DNA of 64,000 bases from Saxidomus purpurata. Lineage: Eukaryota > Mollusca > Bivalvia > Venerida > Veneridae. The notes under the pieces are model-generated. The model was not told the origin of the DNA and made no database searches. It saw only the letters and a program-made list of their open reading frames with translations. The position numbers and the translations under genes are program-made. The stretch lies in contig JAFMSR010000018.1 of assembly GCA_022818135.1 (NCBI GenBank), positions 38,397,734 to 38,461,733 on the forward strand, read 5' to 3'. This document shows positions 1 through 14,000 of this stretch, in pieces (position 1 is the stretch's first letter; every line of letters starts with the position of its first letter).

Positions 1-935
1 TGCTTAATCATTGTATGAAGTTGTATTGAATTCCAACCAGTAGTTTTCAAGTTATGCTCCGGACAAGGAAAAGTAACAAAGGGCATAACTCTGTAATTAG
101 TCAAGATGGAGTTATAGTTCTTGTGCACTGCACTTCCTCTCAATGTGCTTGACCATTGTATGAAGTTGTATTGAATTCCAACCAGTAGTTTTCAAGTTAT
201 GCTCCGGACAAGTAAAAGTAACAAAGGGCAATAACTCAGTAAATACTCAAGATAGAGTTATAGTTCTTGTACACTGCACTTCCTCTGAGTGTGCTTGATC
301 TTGTATGAACTTGTATTGAATTCCAACCAGTAGTTTTCAAGTTATGCTCCGGACAAGTAAAAGTAACAAAGGGCAATAACTCAGTAAATACTCAAGATAG
401 AGTTATAGTTCTTGTACACTGCACTTCCTCTGAGTGTGCTTGATCTTGTATGAAGTTGTATTGAATTCCAACCAGTAGTTTTCAAGTTATGCTCCGGACA
501 AGGAAAAGTAACAAAGGGCATAACTCTGTAATTAGTCAAGATGGAGTTATGGTTCTTGTGCACTGCACTTCCTCTCAATGTGCTTGACCATTGTATGAAG
601 TTGTATTGAATTCCAACCAGTAGTTTTCAAGTTATGCTCCGGACAAGGAAAAGTAACAAAGGGCAATAACTCTGTAATTAGTCAAGATGGAGTTATAGTT
701 CTTGTGCACTGCACTTCCTCTCAATGTGCTTGACCATTGTATGAAGTTGTATTGAATTCCAACTAGTAGTTTTCAAGTTATGCTCCGGACAAGGAAAATG
801 CAACAGACCGCCCGACCGACCGACCGACCGACCGACCGACCGACCGACCGACCAACCGACCGACCGACCAACCACCGGGTGACTCCTATATACCCCCCTA
901 AACTTCGTTTTGGGGGTATAATAAGAACTAACAAA
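1..935 (-). mobile_element. HINE/pearl-like non-autonomous element, cut by the window edge
   Basis: From 1 to about 797 there are 5.5 head-to-tail copies of a 144-147 bp unit (each contains GTAGTTTTCAAGTTATGCTC). Then comes a (CCGA)n microsatellite at about 808-875 and a hairpin-forming end with runs of C and G either side of AAACTTCGTTTT (889-921). Core tandem repeats beside a tetranucleotide tract match the pearl-type elements described in molluscs. By comparison with the elements at 6657 and 10128 it lies in minus orientation, with its 3' end outside the window. Confidence 0.6.
808..875. repeat. (CCGA)n tetranucleotide microsatellite
   Basis: About 15 units, two interrupted to CCAA. Part of the mobile element above. 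Confidence 0.9.
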
Positions 936-1876
936 ACAGATATGCCTTATTTAAGTTTGAACCAACACTGGACTCTGTTTTATGAGAAATGGATCTATGA
1001 ACCTGCACTGAATAACATTCATGTCCCAAACAAATCCTGAAGAAATAACTAAAACTTGTTTTAAATTTCTGATTCACCTTGTAAAATGTAATTTACCTGT
1101 GAAGTTATAATAAAGTACAACTCACAGTTGTAAGAGTTTAGACCTGCAAACTGTTTGGTGTCTAGATGCACAAACAAAGTATGGGACTAGATATCTGGAT
1201 TTATTGTAATTAGCAAAACAATGTTCTCCTCTTTCTTTGAAAGAGGACAAAGTAAAGTTATTAATAACATGTTTGACCTCTGTATATGCTGTATAATATG
1301 GCACTGAAAGTAAGAGTCTGCCATATACTTCAATTGCAATACTGTCTGTCCTGCTATTCATGGTTTAGTTATTCGATAAAACTGTTCTTGTTAACACTGT
1401 CATCCTTTCTGTAAACAAATGGACTTCAGTCATATCATGTATTTTGCAATACATGACAAAATCTGAAAAATCCAATTTTTTGTTCAAACTCTGTCAAAAA
1501 CCCGAGGTGTACTACTTCCTAATTACCATTTCTGCAGTTCTTTTACGTAACATGTGACACAAAAATTAGGAAAACACATAAAAAATTTATTTCCCTCCCC
1601 TTACCCAAAAGTGAAGCAGCATAAAAGGGTGCAATAGTCTTGGTTTCCTACCATTTTCAATGGTATTAGGATAGCAGATTTTAAAAATCTGCACAATATA
1701 TAGCCAAAACCCAGCTGATATTCTGTTCACACCAGCTATATGAAAATTGCAGTTTTGTCCATTATGTCAATTTACAATCATGTAAACCAGTCTGTCTCCT
1801 CTGCTCATATCTTCCAAATAATAATATCTGCAAAGATTATGATAATCAAGGCACAATCACTATGCTCTGCTTTTCA
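936..1876. other. Region beyond the AGGF1 stop codon: 3' UTR and intergenic
   Basis: AT-rich unique-looking sequence. Apart from the candidate poly(A) signal, nothing recognised. Confidence 0.5.
1586..1591 (-). promoter_or_regulatory. Candidate polyadenylation signal of AGGF1
   Basis: AATAAA on the minus strand (TTTATT on plus) about 290 nt beyond the AGGF1 stop codon. A suitable distance, but such hexamers are common in AT-rich DNA. Confidence 0.4.
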
Positions 1877-2092
1877 TCATGTGTACTCTGTATCTCCCTG
1901 TGTCCACAATTTATCTCCAGAGTTGTTTCCCCTCTCACACTTTCCTGTCTCAATCTGTTTGTATCTTTGCTGAGCCTGTACACGTCTTGTTGCTTTCTTC
2001 ATGTCCACAGTATTTGCATCGTCTGCTGAATAGCTCCCTGCACTAGTTGATCCCAAACCTGCTTTCTGACTAGCTCTTAATGTAACTGATAT
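1877..2092 (-). CDS. AGGF1: AGGF1 last coding exon: end of G-patch and C-terminus
   Basis: Acceptor TATATATTTTCAG, then ISVTLRASQKAGLGSTSAG in phase 0, which joins GIQEP of exon 14 to complete the G-patch (KAGLG corresponds to HAGLG in other AGGF1 proteins). A basic helix (MKKATRRVQAQQRYKQI) follows, and the protein ends DTEYT before TGA at 1877-1879. The exon is 10.2 kb from its predecessor. Confidence 0.9.
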   Translation of the reverse strand: MSVTLRASQKAGLGSTSAGSYSADDANTVDMKKATRRVQAQQRYKQIETGKCERGNNSGDKLWTQGDTEYT

Positions 2093-5000
2093 CTGAAAAT
2101 ATATATGTATACTTTCTGATGAGCTTTTTCTAACCACCTTTCTGGTCATGCTACATATTCATATTAATATTTTGATTGCTACAAGATAAACTCATGATTA
2201 GCTCAAACATTTACCGGCAAGGTTGGTTTTACATTCAATTCAGCAAATCTATGTAACTGAAAGTAACTACAGCTATTAATGAATGTTACTGGCAAACCCA
2301 CAGCAATGGTCCTGGTCTTACTGAATGATAAATGAAACCATAGTCCAACATACTTCGCTTTAATGTAAAATATTTGTGTAGTGCTCAGCAAGAACAAATT
2401 CTAATCAACACTTAGTAAGAAGTATGCTCTATGTAAGAAAATGTAACAGAATGGATTAATTATAAAAACTGAAGCAAGTAAGAGTTATGGTTCTTTCACC
2501 TGCTTCGGAAGACTCTAAATTCCAGAAATCCCTAAGAAATGACCTATTGTTTTACTGGCAGACGAGACAGAAATGCAGATTATTTCACGCATCTTGTGCA
2601 AAAAGCAGCAATGAAATATGTTATATTTGTCATCAATGCAATTGTTGCAGCTCGACGATGCAAATTTTTAAGTCAAAAGAAGACAACGACATTACTAAAA
2701 CTTGCGGCAACTTTATCATCTTCCGTCTGGATACACATGGGGATGCTTGGGACAGATGATTGTTTTTCTTAATGGAGAAATCAGCATTAGTAAAACTGTG
2801 GGCGGTTTTCCCAGACTCTGAGAGAATCTGTTCATGACATAATCTAATGGTCCAATTCCGATCTCAAAGGGAGTGTAAACAGCATTAATATAGCTCATTA
2901 ACAGCAGGAATACCACAGACTAAATCCAGTGAAAAAAATTTGTGATTACTTCCATTATACAGTCTAGCAAAAATGTGAGACTGGGTCTACAAGACAAAAT
3001 AAGCTTTTGATCGCCTTAAGCCCGAGTAAGTCAACTCTAAGAATAGATAGAGTTTTGTGAATGTATTTTTTGGATGAATGAAGACATTTTGTGGCCACTT
3101 AATCCCATAAGTGATTATACAAACCTAAGAGAGATAACTATGCTTCACTTATAAAATGCGTATTACTTCTAGCGAGAAATTGTTACATTTATTAACCAAG
3201 ACCACTTTTATTTTTGGGGCTTATACCTTACACTCCTCAATTAGTTTAGTTCATACTAATTTATTTTAGCTTGATTGATAAAGAAAGCTTATAGCTTGCG
3301 TATAGAGTCACTCCAGAGTCTGTTTCCTGGAAAAACCAGTACTGGTGTCATATGAGGTACGGTCGTGACCCCAGCGGGGCTCGAACCTGCAACCTCTGCG
3401 ATGATTGTTAAAATGGGCTCACACATTATGCATCATTTTGGTATGAAACAGCCAGTACAATCACTGACAATGAGTCATATCCTCAACTAATTGTGCCGTC
3501 ACTCTAAAAATAGATTAAAATACTGTCACAAATGATTTTTCATAAGAAAATGCTCCCTCCTTTGTGGCATAGAAATATAATGATATAAACATTTGTGGCA
3601 TGTTATTATGAAATCCAGCACTCACTTTAGGAGTTACTGAGCTTAGAAGAAAATTAATACAGTCCATGACATCTGACCCCTAAAATGTGACCTTGACTAT
3701 GAGCCAGCATGACGGATGGGAAGCTCTTCAATTTGACAAAGAGAGACAAACACTTGACCTCTGGCCAAAAGGTCATAAGGCTACTGTCTCCTAACCTTTC
3801 CTGAAACCCTGGCCCCATGCTTATAAAACTTTCTTGAGCACAATCAAATGCTCAGTACCAAATCATGCTCACTTAAATGAAGCCAGGTCAAGTTATATTT
3901 CTTTACATAGGGTTTAATACAAAGATACACATGCCCAAGAACAGACCTACTTATTATTGTTACGGAAAATGACCTTGTTAACAGAAACTTGGATGAGAAA
4001 ATTATTATATTGACGTCATCAATGACTAAATCTGCCCACATGTCATACTGTCTCATAATACAGGATTACAGTATGTCATGTTTGGCTCTGATTCGGTGAA
4101 GAGAGATTAATTAACAGTCCCTGTTTTAATTACAACTTCTTAATTATGATTTTGTATTAATGTATATTATACAATATATAATTTTTTTTAATATATCTAT
4201 CTTATCTATGTCACGCTGCACCCCAAGAGCTGAGGGCATTATGACAGTGCCTCAACTACATGGGAAGGTGACTGCAAGCATGACTGTAAAATCTATTAAT
4301 AGTAGTTATCAGTTACAGTATACACTAATGCTTAAAAAAGTAACATCCGCTTAAATGATTATATCACTGATTATAATATCCGATTTGAGAATAGCTTATC
4401 TACAACAGCCTTTCCGTACAGTAATAAAATATGGATTGAAGTTCTAATGATAGTTATATCTTATTATATTTTACGTCAGTTTTTCACCCATCCCACAAAT
4501 ATTGTGACCGCTTCAAAGCCATGTGTCATGCACACTTGCCCTCCTGTCACGATTGATATTGAGCAAAAAAATTATTAAAGCTAATATTCCAATATGTTCC
4601 GAACAGATCTCAGGGATAGGTCAGTAATAACTATTCAAATCTCACAGGGATGAGCATACTAAATTAGATAGTTCACCCCTGGTTATGTATTTTTGTCCAA
4701 TCTAAGAATAGAGCTTTGTTCTTTAACCCAGGAGGCATTCTGGTAAAACAGAATGTACTGTATGCATAGAAGTATTCATGAGAAACTAATTTTAGTGAGA
4801 TATGCAGAGATCTTCTGTCCACAAATTCATATAAGGTGTAATACTAAAAGTTTTACGATAATACCAAGAATAGGTCAAATTATTTTATTGATGCTGTGAT
4901 CTCTTGAACCTTGCATAGTATAGATTTTCCATGGCCGTGCCATCTTTAACATTTCAATGTCAGGATTTTGACCATTTAAGAGAAGAACAGGGTCACTGTC

Positions 5001-8000
5001 TCAGCCAAGAGAATGTAATAAAACATTTAAATTCCTTAGTTGCATAAGTCTGTTACCGAAAAGTGTTCTGAACTTTTTTATATTAATATTATGAAACACC
5101 ACCCATGGAACCAGTAACTTATCAGACAAAGAACCAGCTTTTTTAATTCAACTGGCATTCAATACATCGTGTACATTTTTGTATATAATTCTCGCAATAT
5201 TACAAAGTAATTCATGAATGCAGCCCTATTAAATTGAATGTTTGAAAATTATACTAATTTGTTGGAAAACTTTTCCATTTGCATCAGTATTTAAACATGA
5301 AAGCTAACTTTTTATGTGTTATGATTTGATATTTTCTAAAATAAAAAACTTCTTTGTGTCCCATTAAACAATAGGTAAAAAACACTATTATGTATCCTTT
5401 GAAGAACTACACATGCAACAAATTTTTATTTTGAAGGGAATCTGTAGTCTCTTAACAGTTTTATTTTTAGTTAATCAAAGGCATATATCTATGGCTGCAT
5501 GCAGTTATTCTATTATAATCTAGAAATAGCGATGCAATATCATTATTAGATCACGCCCACTATCATTACATCTTATCAATCAACATTTCTCAGCACATAA
5601 ACCATTCTGCTGTAGGTCTGAGCTTACACCCCACATCACTCAGAAGCTTGACTTACACCCCACATCACTCAGAGGCTTGATTAGGATGAAGACTATACAA
5701 GACATAAAAATGTGGTTTCATTTCAGGAAATTTATAACATCGTCTCGATGAGGGCTGTGATTGACAGAAACAAATCTGGCAGATTTATAGCACTTGGATC
5801 TGTTTCTTTCAACAACATATTCTAATAATATATGTTATAACTCAATTTGCTTATCAGGCACCAGGGTTAATTGTTTTCCAATTAGTTTATAAACATCCCT
5901 TCGTCATATTTGGCAAGTAGTTTGAATGCTATACACAGACACAGAAGTATTTGTAAATAACCTTGCAGACAAATATTACTGATCTGTTACCTCTCTCTTA
6001 TTGTTAGACCTTTAAGTGTTTTTTTTTATTATTTTCCCAGGTTATATCATAACACGTCTGCAGCTCTGCATTACTGCCTATTTCAGCCCCGTTGTGCAAA
6101 AACTAACATTAGGTCTTTCCTGCTATGTACCCAGATAAGCGTGCACTTTAGCTGTGTATTCTAATCTTACTGTGCGTTTATCAATCTCCGAAAACAGCCA
6201 GTCTGAGAGAAAATTGAGCTACTTCATGGAAATCATGTTGTGTTTCTCTTTCACTTTTTTTCAATGACCCCACATGTACAAAACATAGTTCTTTACACAG
6301 TGTGGCTCATTTTCAGTACTTCATGCATCAAGAAGATAAAGCCATAAACTGTAATTTTTCAGGTATTTGAATGGCTAAGTACTTCATGCAACAAGAAGAA
6401 AAAGACATATTAAACTGTATTTTTTTCAGCCATTTGAGTGGCTAAGTACTTCATGCAACAAGAAGAAAAAGACATAAACTGTATTTTTTCAGGCATTTGG
6501 GTGGCTATTAAGTACTTCATGCAACAGGATAAAAAAGACATCAATTGTTGTTTTTTCAGGCATTTGAGTGGCTAAGTACTTCATGCAACAAGTAGAAAAG
6601 ACATAAACAGTATTTTTCAGGTATTTGAATGGCTAAGAACTTCATGCAACAAGAAGACAAGAGCGCCAAGATGGCCCTATATCGCTCACCTTGGTACAAG
6701 TCCACTTGCCTAGTGGAAGATCACTAGATAATGTTATATACCAAATAGGTTTTCCTATATACACCTTTGTAAAACAAGCGACCCCCCCGCCACGGGCAAG
6801 GTCAATTTTGACCCCAGGGGCATAATTTGAACAAACTTTGAAGAGGTCTACTAGGCAATGCCACATGCCAAATATCTAAGCTCTAGGCCTTGTGGTTTCA
6901 GAGAAAAAGATTTTTAAACTTTTTCCTATATAAACCTATGTTAAACTAAGTGACCCCCCGTGCGGGGTCAATTTTGACCCGGGGGTCATAATTTGAACAA
7001 TCTTGGTAGAGGTCCACTAGCCAATGCTACATGCCAAATATCTAAGCTCTAGGCCTGGTGGTTTCAGAGAAGAAGATTTTTAAAGTTTTTCCTAAATATG
7101 CCTATGCAAAACTAAGTGACCCCCGTGCGGGGTCAATTTTGATCCGGGGGTCATAATTTGAACAATCTTGGTAGAGGTCCACTAGCCAATGTTACATGCT
7201 AAATATCTAAGCTCCAGGCCTTGTGGTTTCAGAGAAGAAGATTTTTAAAGTTTTTCCTATATAAGCCTACGCAAAACTAAGTGACCACCCCGCGGGTCAA
7301 TTTTGACCCGGGGGTCATAATTTGAACAATCTTGGTAGAGGTCCACTAGACAATGCTACATGCCAAATATCTTAGCTCTAGGCCTTGTGGTTTCAGAGAA
7401 GAAGATTTTTAAAGTTTTTCCTATATATTCCTATGCAAAAACTAAGGGCCCACCCTGGCGGGGTCAATTTTGACCCGGGGGTCATAATTTGAACAATCTC
7501 TGTAGAGGTCCACTAGACAATGCTACATGCCAAATATCTAAGCTCTAGGCCTTGTGGTTTCAGAGGAGAAGATTTTTAAAGATTTTCCTATTTGTTGCCA
7601 TAGCAACCAGAGTTCTGCATGGAATGGAATTCTTTGAACAATTTTGGTAGAGCTTCATGCAAGGAACATTCCTGCATAGTTTTATCAACATTGGCCTAGA
7701 GGTTTCAGAGGAGATGTCATTTGAATCAAAATGTTGACGGACGACGGTCGATGGACGACGGACAATCATCGATCAGAAAAGCTCACCCTGGCGTAGCCAG
7801 GTGCGCTAAAAAAGACATAAACTGTATTTTTTAGGCATTTGAATGGCTAAGTACTTCATGCAAAAAGAAGAAAAAGACATAAACTGTATTTTTTCAGGTA
7901 TCTGAGTGGCTAAGTACTTCATGCAACAAGAAGATAAAGACATAAAATGTATTTTTTAGGCAATTGAGTGGCTAAATTTTCCACACATACTGGTTATAAT

Positions 8001-11000
8001 GTGTGGCATTCATATTCTTCTTTCATTTTTCTCAAACAATGAAAATATCTTGCTATTTTTTGCAATTTTCTCACAAAGTCTAGTACATAATAAAGTGTTT
8101 CTTTAACAGCAGGGCATATTAAAGGTCTGTTCAGACTGAAAACCTCCCTTTTTGAATACTACATGTATGATTTGTTAGGTATACTCTCCATTAAAAATAA
8201 ATTTTCCTATATTACCCAAACCTCAAGCTAAAACATATTTTCAACAAATGAATAGGGGTAGAAAAACCATTCATTTGGTAAAATGGTTTGTGTTTTGGTA
8301 GCAAGTAAATGTTTGTCTATATACAGGTACTCATGAAAAGCCCAAGTGTGGGTGTGAACATATATCACAAAATTGACTCCCATAGGCTACTCACATCATT
8401 TTGAAGGATAGTTTGTAAAGTATGCATTTATAATTAAAGTAGTTATATTTGAAACTAATAAAGTTCAAATATAAAAACACAAGTAAATGTCCCCTTTATA
8501 TCAGTCTATAATAATTGCTACATGATATGTAAACATCTTTTCCAGAAATCTAAAACCAAATACCAGGATATGACATTACCACAAGTCATTGAAATAATTA
8601 GTGATGTATTTAAAAAGAAAGCCTAATTGCTCATCACTTTGACCAGGAAGTTTTCAGTATCTTGATTTATCCTTTTTTTCATAAATTTTTTTTTTTTAAA
8701 TATAAACTTGTCTAGTGCGTAACTCAAAGTATTTAAGCTACGCAATGAAACTTTACTGGAATGTTAACATTTGTGTGAGCATGTGAAGTTTTACACCTTG
8801 GGATTCTGATATAGATTAATTAATCCACTATTGGTGGAGTTATGGCCCTTGACTAAGTGTAAATTGGTGATTTTCTTCTTGTGTCGCTTGCAACTTGGAA
8901 AGTATTTGAGCAATAAAGAAATGTTTATCAGCACCTGGGGTTTCTGATGTGTATACATCCAGTATTGGCAGAGTTATGGCCCTTGACTTTTTGAAAATTG
9001 GATTGGCAGTGGCCTGTGACTTGTTGAAAATTGGCCATTTTCAACTTATGTGGCACACAACTGTTATTGGCATCTGTTGTTGTGTACCAGAGTTTTGTTT
9101 TATCCGAAAATATTTGAGTGAGATAGGTGTGAAAGTTTACAGAAATGTTTAAATTATCTGCATGTGAAATTGTGTACCTGGGGTTTTGTTTTTGTAAGTA
9201 TGTCCTTCACAAATTTTGTGTTGTGTGAATCTCCAAAAGTTGCCTTAAATCTTACTTCTAAAACCCTTGATCACATGCAGTGGAGGTATGGGGAGAGGGA
9301 GACATATATTTTTGTTTAAAAACCCTTTAGTTTCGATAGGAAATCAAACGGCTCATCAACAAAGTTTCTTGACCTTCACTCAAATAATTATTTCAAAGGA
9401 ATACATTTGCAGTTAGTGTTTGTTTACTGAAACACAGAAATGATTTTTGTGCATTGCACCTTGACCTGTATTTTAAAATTTATGGTTCTGTGACATTCAA
9501 AAGGAAATCTCTGTAACTTGTAAATTATCAGTAACAGCCGATAAAGACATGAAATTTATTTTTCAGTTTCACCATGACCTTTATCTGTGAGACAGAGATT
9601 TGATTTTTTATGTACTGCATGCCTTTTCCTTGTGTTTAACATTTTAAATAGGTGAATATTCCAGCAGATATAGGGTAGCAAAAGTTAGTGCAAGCAAACA
9701 CTTGTTAAACAAAGTTAAACAACCCACATTAAATAATTGTTTTAAAAGGAATGATGAGATAGATGGATACCTGTAGAGGCCCCCGACCCCATCCTACACC
9801 ACAGCCACCACATCCCCGACCCCACCCTCCACCACAGCCACCCATCTCTCAAATTGTTTGGTAGTATTATATAAGGTCAACTTATTTAAAACTTTGATAT
9901 TACTGTTTTATCTTTTTTTTAATTGTTGAATATATCTAAATAATTGAAATTGTTTACGCCCATTAAAAAACGCATATACTGTAGCAAATGTCAACATCAC
10001 TAAATGACTAGCCCATCCAAACTCATTATTTTTGCTGAAAATGTGATTGTTGAAAATTGTTCTGTTTAAGGATGCAATTTACATATTTAACTGTTGCAAA
10101 TATAAACAAAATTTGTTTTTTGAAAAAACAAGAGCTGTCCCTCACAAGTGACAAATGCCCCCGAAAGAGGTGTCTCACAGTCTGTGTTCTCTCCATGTGC
10201 TCAATAATTGTGACATGTAATTTTAAAATCCTTCCATGCATGACAGAGTTGCCATGCATAAAGTATATAAATACTAAGTGTGACCTTGACCTTTGAGGTA
10301 GGTATGTGGGTCTTGCACACAACACATTGCCTTGATGTGCTGAACATTTGTGCCAAGCTATTCTAAAATCCATCAATGCATGACAAAGTTACAGCCCGGA
10401 CACGAATGTGTGCATATATAGAGGATTCCATTACTTTCAAACTCTAAGTGTGACCTTGACCTTTGAGAAAGGGACATGGGTCTTGAACGCGACACGTGGT
10501 CTTGATGTGCTTAACATTTGTGTCAAGTTATTTTAAAATACTTCCATGCATGACAAATTTACAGTCTGGACACGAATGTGTGCAAATATAGAGGATTCCA
10601 TTACCTTCAAACTCTAAGTGTGACCTTGACCTTTGAGGTAAGGACATAGGTCTTGCATGCAACACACCTTCTTGATGTGCAGAACATTTGTGCTAAGCTA
10701 TTTCAAAAGCTTTCAATACATGACAAAGTTACAGCCCGGACACGAAAAAATGTAAGGTCGGACGCACAGATGGACGGACAGACAGACGGTGCAATTGTAA
10801 TATGCCACCCTTTGGGCTCATAAAAAACACATGTTACCCCTGCTTCTATTCATCCTGAAGGCAAACACACACTGGGGTAGGATCGCCCCTCCCAAAAATT
10901 CAACACAGTGGGGGAAAAAAACAATAAAGTGACCCATTACTATAATATGCACAACTTCACTTCTTGCTCATGCCTCAGATCATGTTTGATGAAAATCCAA

Positions 11001-14000
11001 TAAGGAGTTTTGCAGATAAAGAGCTTGATCTTTGACTATATGACCCCAAATTGTAAAATGCACAAAGTTTGATGGAAATCAAATAAGGGGTTTTGAAGAT
11101 GAAGAGCAGACAGCTGTTTTTACATTTCAGGCCCCAGTGACCTTGAACTTACAATATTCATACTAATGTTTCTCACCAAATTAGATCAAAATCCAACATG
11201 AAGTTTTGGAAATCAAGAACAGACAAGATTTTAAAGTTTCAGGCCCTTGTGACCCTGACCTTTAACCATGACACAAAATTACAAGTATGTATGTATTTTA
11301 GAGTTTATCGTTGATACCAGATAATCAATATGACCAACGCCCCCAAAGAGTTTTAGTTATTTTAAGTTTCGGGGGATAGTGCAAGATACAGAACGTGTCC
11401 CATTCCAGTGACACCCCTAGTCCTTTAACATACCCTGTGTACAGCTTCAATACATGGGACCTCAGTTTTGTAAGGTCTCATCTGAAAGACCATTAGTTAG
11501 TGGAGGAGTGGGCAATCAAACCAAAATTACAACATGTATAATTTGACTATACACTAATGCTTCCCACCAAGTGTGAGAACAATACAACAAGGGGCATTGG
11601 CTATGAAAAGCAGGCAAGATAAACCAGACATATGGGGGGCTTTGGCTAGGAAGAGCAGATAAGATAAATTTGACATGTTTTGGCTATGAAGAATAGACAA
11701 GAAAAAATTGGACAGACAGATGGACAAGAAGGGGAATAACAATATACCTCCACCTCTGATAAAACCAATCAGATCAATGATACAAATGAAATGTGCTAGA
11801 ATTAAGTATAACCGTATCCACAGTAAAATATTGTGCCTTACAGACAATGTCTGGGGTTAACTACCTAAAGTCATAGTCTGGTGGCACCTACTGAAGTCAA
11901 AGCATAGTCATGATGATAAATTATTATAGTAAAGGTCTTGTCACACCAAATTACAAACACCTATGTCTGCCAGTTACAAATACTGTCTGGTGTCACTAAG
12001 TTTCCAGTCACTTCAATTTCTGTCTGAATACTAGTATACCAAACGTCAATCCCAGTCTGGTTTTACCCAATTTCAATCCATGTCTGGTTTTACCAAATTT
12101 CAATCCATGTCTGGTTTTACCAAATTTCAATCCCAGTCTGGTTTTACCAAATTTCAATCCATGTCTGGTTTTACCCAATTTCAATCCATGTCTGGTTTTA
12201 CCCAATTTCAATCCATGTCTGGTTTTATCTATTCCTTTTAAACAATCACAAATACTATCATCACAGAGAATACAGACACACATGATGTATAACAACTGGA
12301 GATAACTGCTAACACTTACAGGCTCTTGTATACCAGTATTATTCTTCCCTAGTGAATCACCTTCCTTCCAACCCATCTTCTGTAGCAGTTTGTGACCAAC
12401 ATTACCAGTTGATATTGGTCTGAAAATAAAACCAATAATTTCACTATACTTTTAAAACTGACCAAACTGGTACCAAATACATAGAGACTGACATATATGG
12501 GCAAGGTGTATATTTATTAGTAAATCATACGTGGTTAACTTTTAGTGGTTTTGAATGTGTATATCTCTAATGTTGCAGTTTCCAGTTACATGTAGCTGCC
12601 ATTACTCTTTCTCTCATACATACATATTCTGTTGTACATCACAGGGCAGTCTGTTTTAACATCAATGATTTTAATGTCACATTAGCACAGCTACAATGTA
12701 AATATCATAATTTTTAACCACTGATTCTATAAATACCTTGAAGATTTTTTATCAAACAAAGGTCTTTGTTTCACCAAATCTCCTAAGTATTTCATTGATA
12801 ATTCACTAACCAGAAACTTCATACATTATAAGGTCGGTGCTTCAAAATGCTCTGTCCTTCATACCTGTGCCTATACCTAACTGCTGTTCTCCTTTATATA
12901 CATACCAGTGAATTGCTGAATATTTCTAACACATACTTATTACGGGATGATGATGACTGCATTTTAAACTCATACCTACAAACTAATTCTGTATTTTAAA
13001 CTCATACTTTTGAACTGATGCTGTATCTTAAACTCTTACCTATGAACTAATGTTGTATATTAAACTCATACCTATGAACTAATGCTGTATTTTAAACTCA
13101 TACCTATGAACTAATGCTGTATACTAAACTCATACCTATGAACTAATGCTGTATATTAAACTCATACCTATGAACTAATGCTGTATTTTAAACTCATACC
13201 TATAAACTGATGCTGTATATCTAACTCATACCTATGAACTAATGCTGTATTTTAAACTCATACCTATGAACTGATGCCGGAGCTTCACTTTTCTGTCCAG
13301 GAACATCACTGCCAACATGCTTCCTGCGTTGCTCAGCCTTGTCTGTGTAGTTTGGATTTTTAAACACTTCTGGGTTGTTTTCGTACGCAGAGTTCTGTGC
13401 AGTCAAAACATTTCTACTGTTAGTGTTTATATTTTATCTTATTCTATGTCTTTATGGACAGGAATCAGAGCTGTCCATATGAGGTGTTGCTATTCTGCTT
13501 TTATTTGCATGCAGATCATGATCTATACTGGTCTCAAAGCCAAAAGTACTTGCAACTAGCCAAGTAAACATTAATCTAGGAGACTATTACATAGCATTAA
13601 CTGTAGATTACTTTTTTTATATTAAATGTGCAGAAAACAACACTGACAGGTAATTTAATCACCTCTTATGACAATAATGAATAAATCTCAGTCTGCAGTC
13701 TTGTTGTGGTTTGTGTTACTTTTGCTGTCTTATTCAGTTAATCATTAAAATAATCTCTACAAAATTTCTTGTAATTTTCTCACCTTAAGTCCGTATCTTT
13801 TCTTTATTTGGTTCAATTCTTGTTTCTTTTGTCTCAATCTTTCTTCCTTTGACAATACCTTCAGCTCTGTAAAGTAGAAAGATAAAAAGATCCTGTATCA
13901 TCAAAATTCTAACCATCATTTATGATGAGCTATTAAGAAATGCAAGTAATAATTGCCTCACTATATTATACCATTGAATAAAATACAGTCAATTGTTTGG

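Larger units (their letters stand above)
2093..12319 (-). other. Last intron of AGGF1, 10.2 kb
   Basis: Runs from GTAAGT after exon 14 to TTTTCAG before the last exon. It contains a SINE (3241-3410), the 63-bp array with its inserted element (6315-7975), a decayed repeat around 8730-9260 (two ATGGCCCTTGACT blocks), a small imperfect duplication near 9780-9850 (CCCGACCCCA...CCACAGCCACC), the element at 10128-10822, decayed repeats at 10930-11290 and 11530-11750, and a 27-bp minisatellite (12041-12225). The stretch 4200-6300 looks unique apart from a 28-bp duplication at about 5626-5680. Confidence 0.85.

Noticed and set aside
780..1040. Open frame with PTDRPTDR repeats
   Set aside because: It is the translation of the (CCGA)n microsatellite, which cannot stop in that frame.
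2487..2772. Two overlapping plus-strand frames inside the last AGGF1 intron
   Set aside because: Neither has codon structure, splice sites or a recognisable family; overlap of two frames suggests chance.
11960..12010. ACAGAAATTGAAGTG (TEIEV) after a TTCAG, a candidate for the end of the AGGF1 G-patch
   Set aside because: It stops after about 20 residues and lacks the AGLG core; the exon at 1877-2092 completes the domain properly.
12955..13278. CRISPR-like array of regular 32-bp repeats
   Set aside because: Units are contiguous with no unique spacers and the genome is animal; it is a minisatellite.
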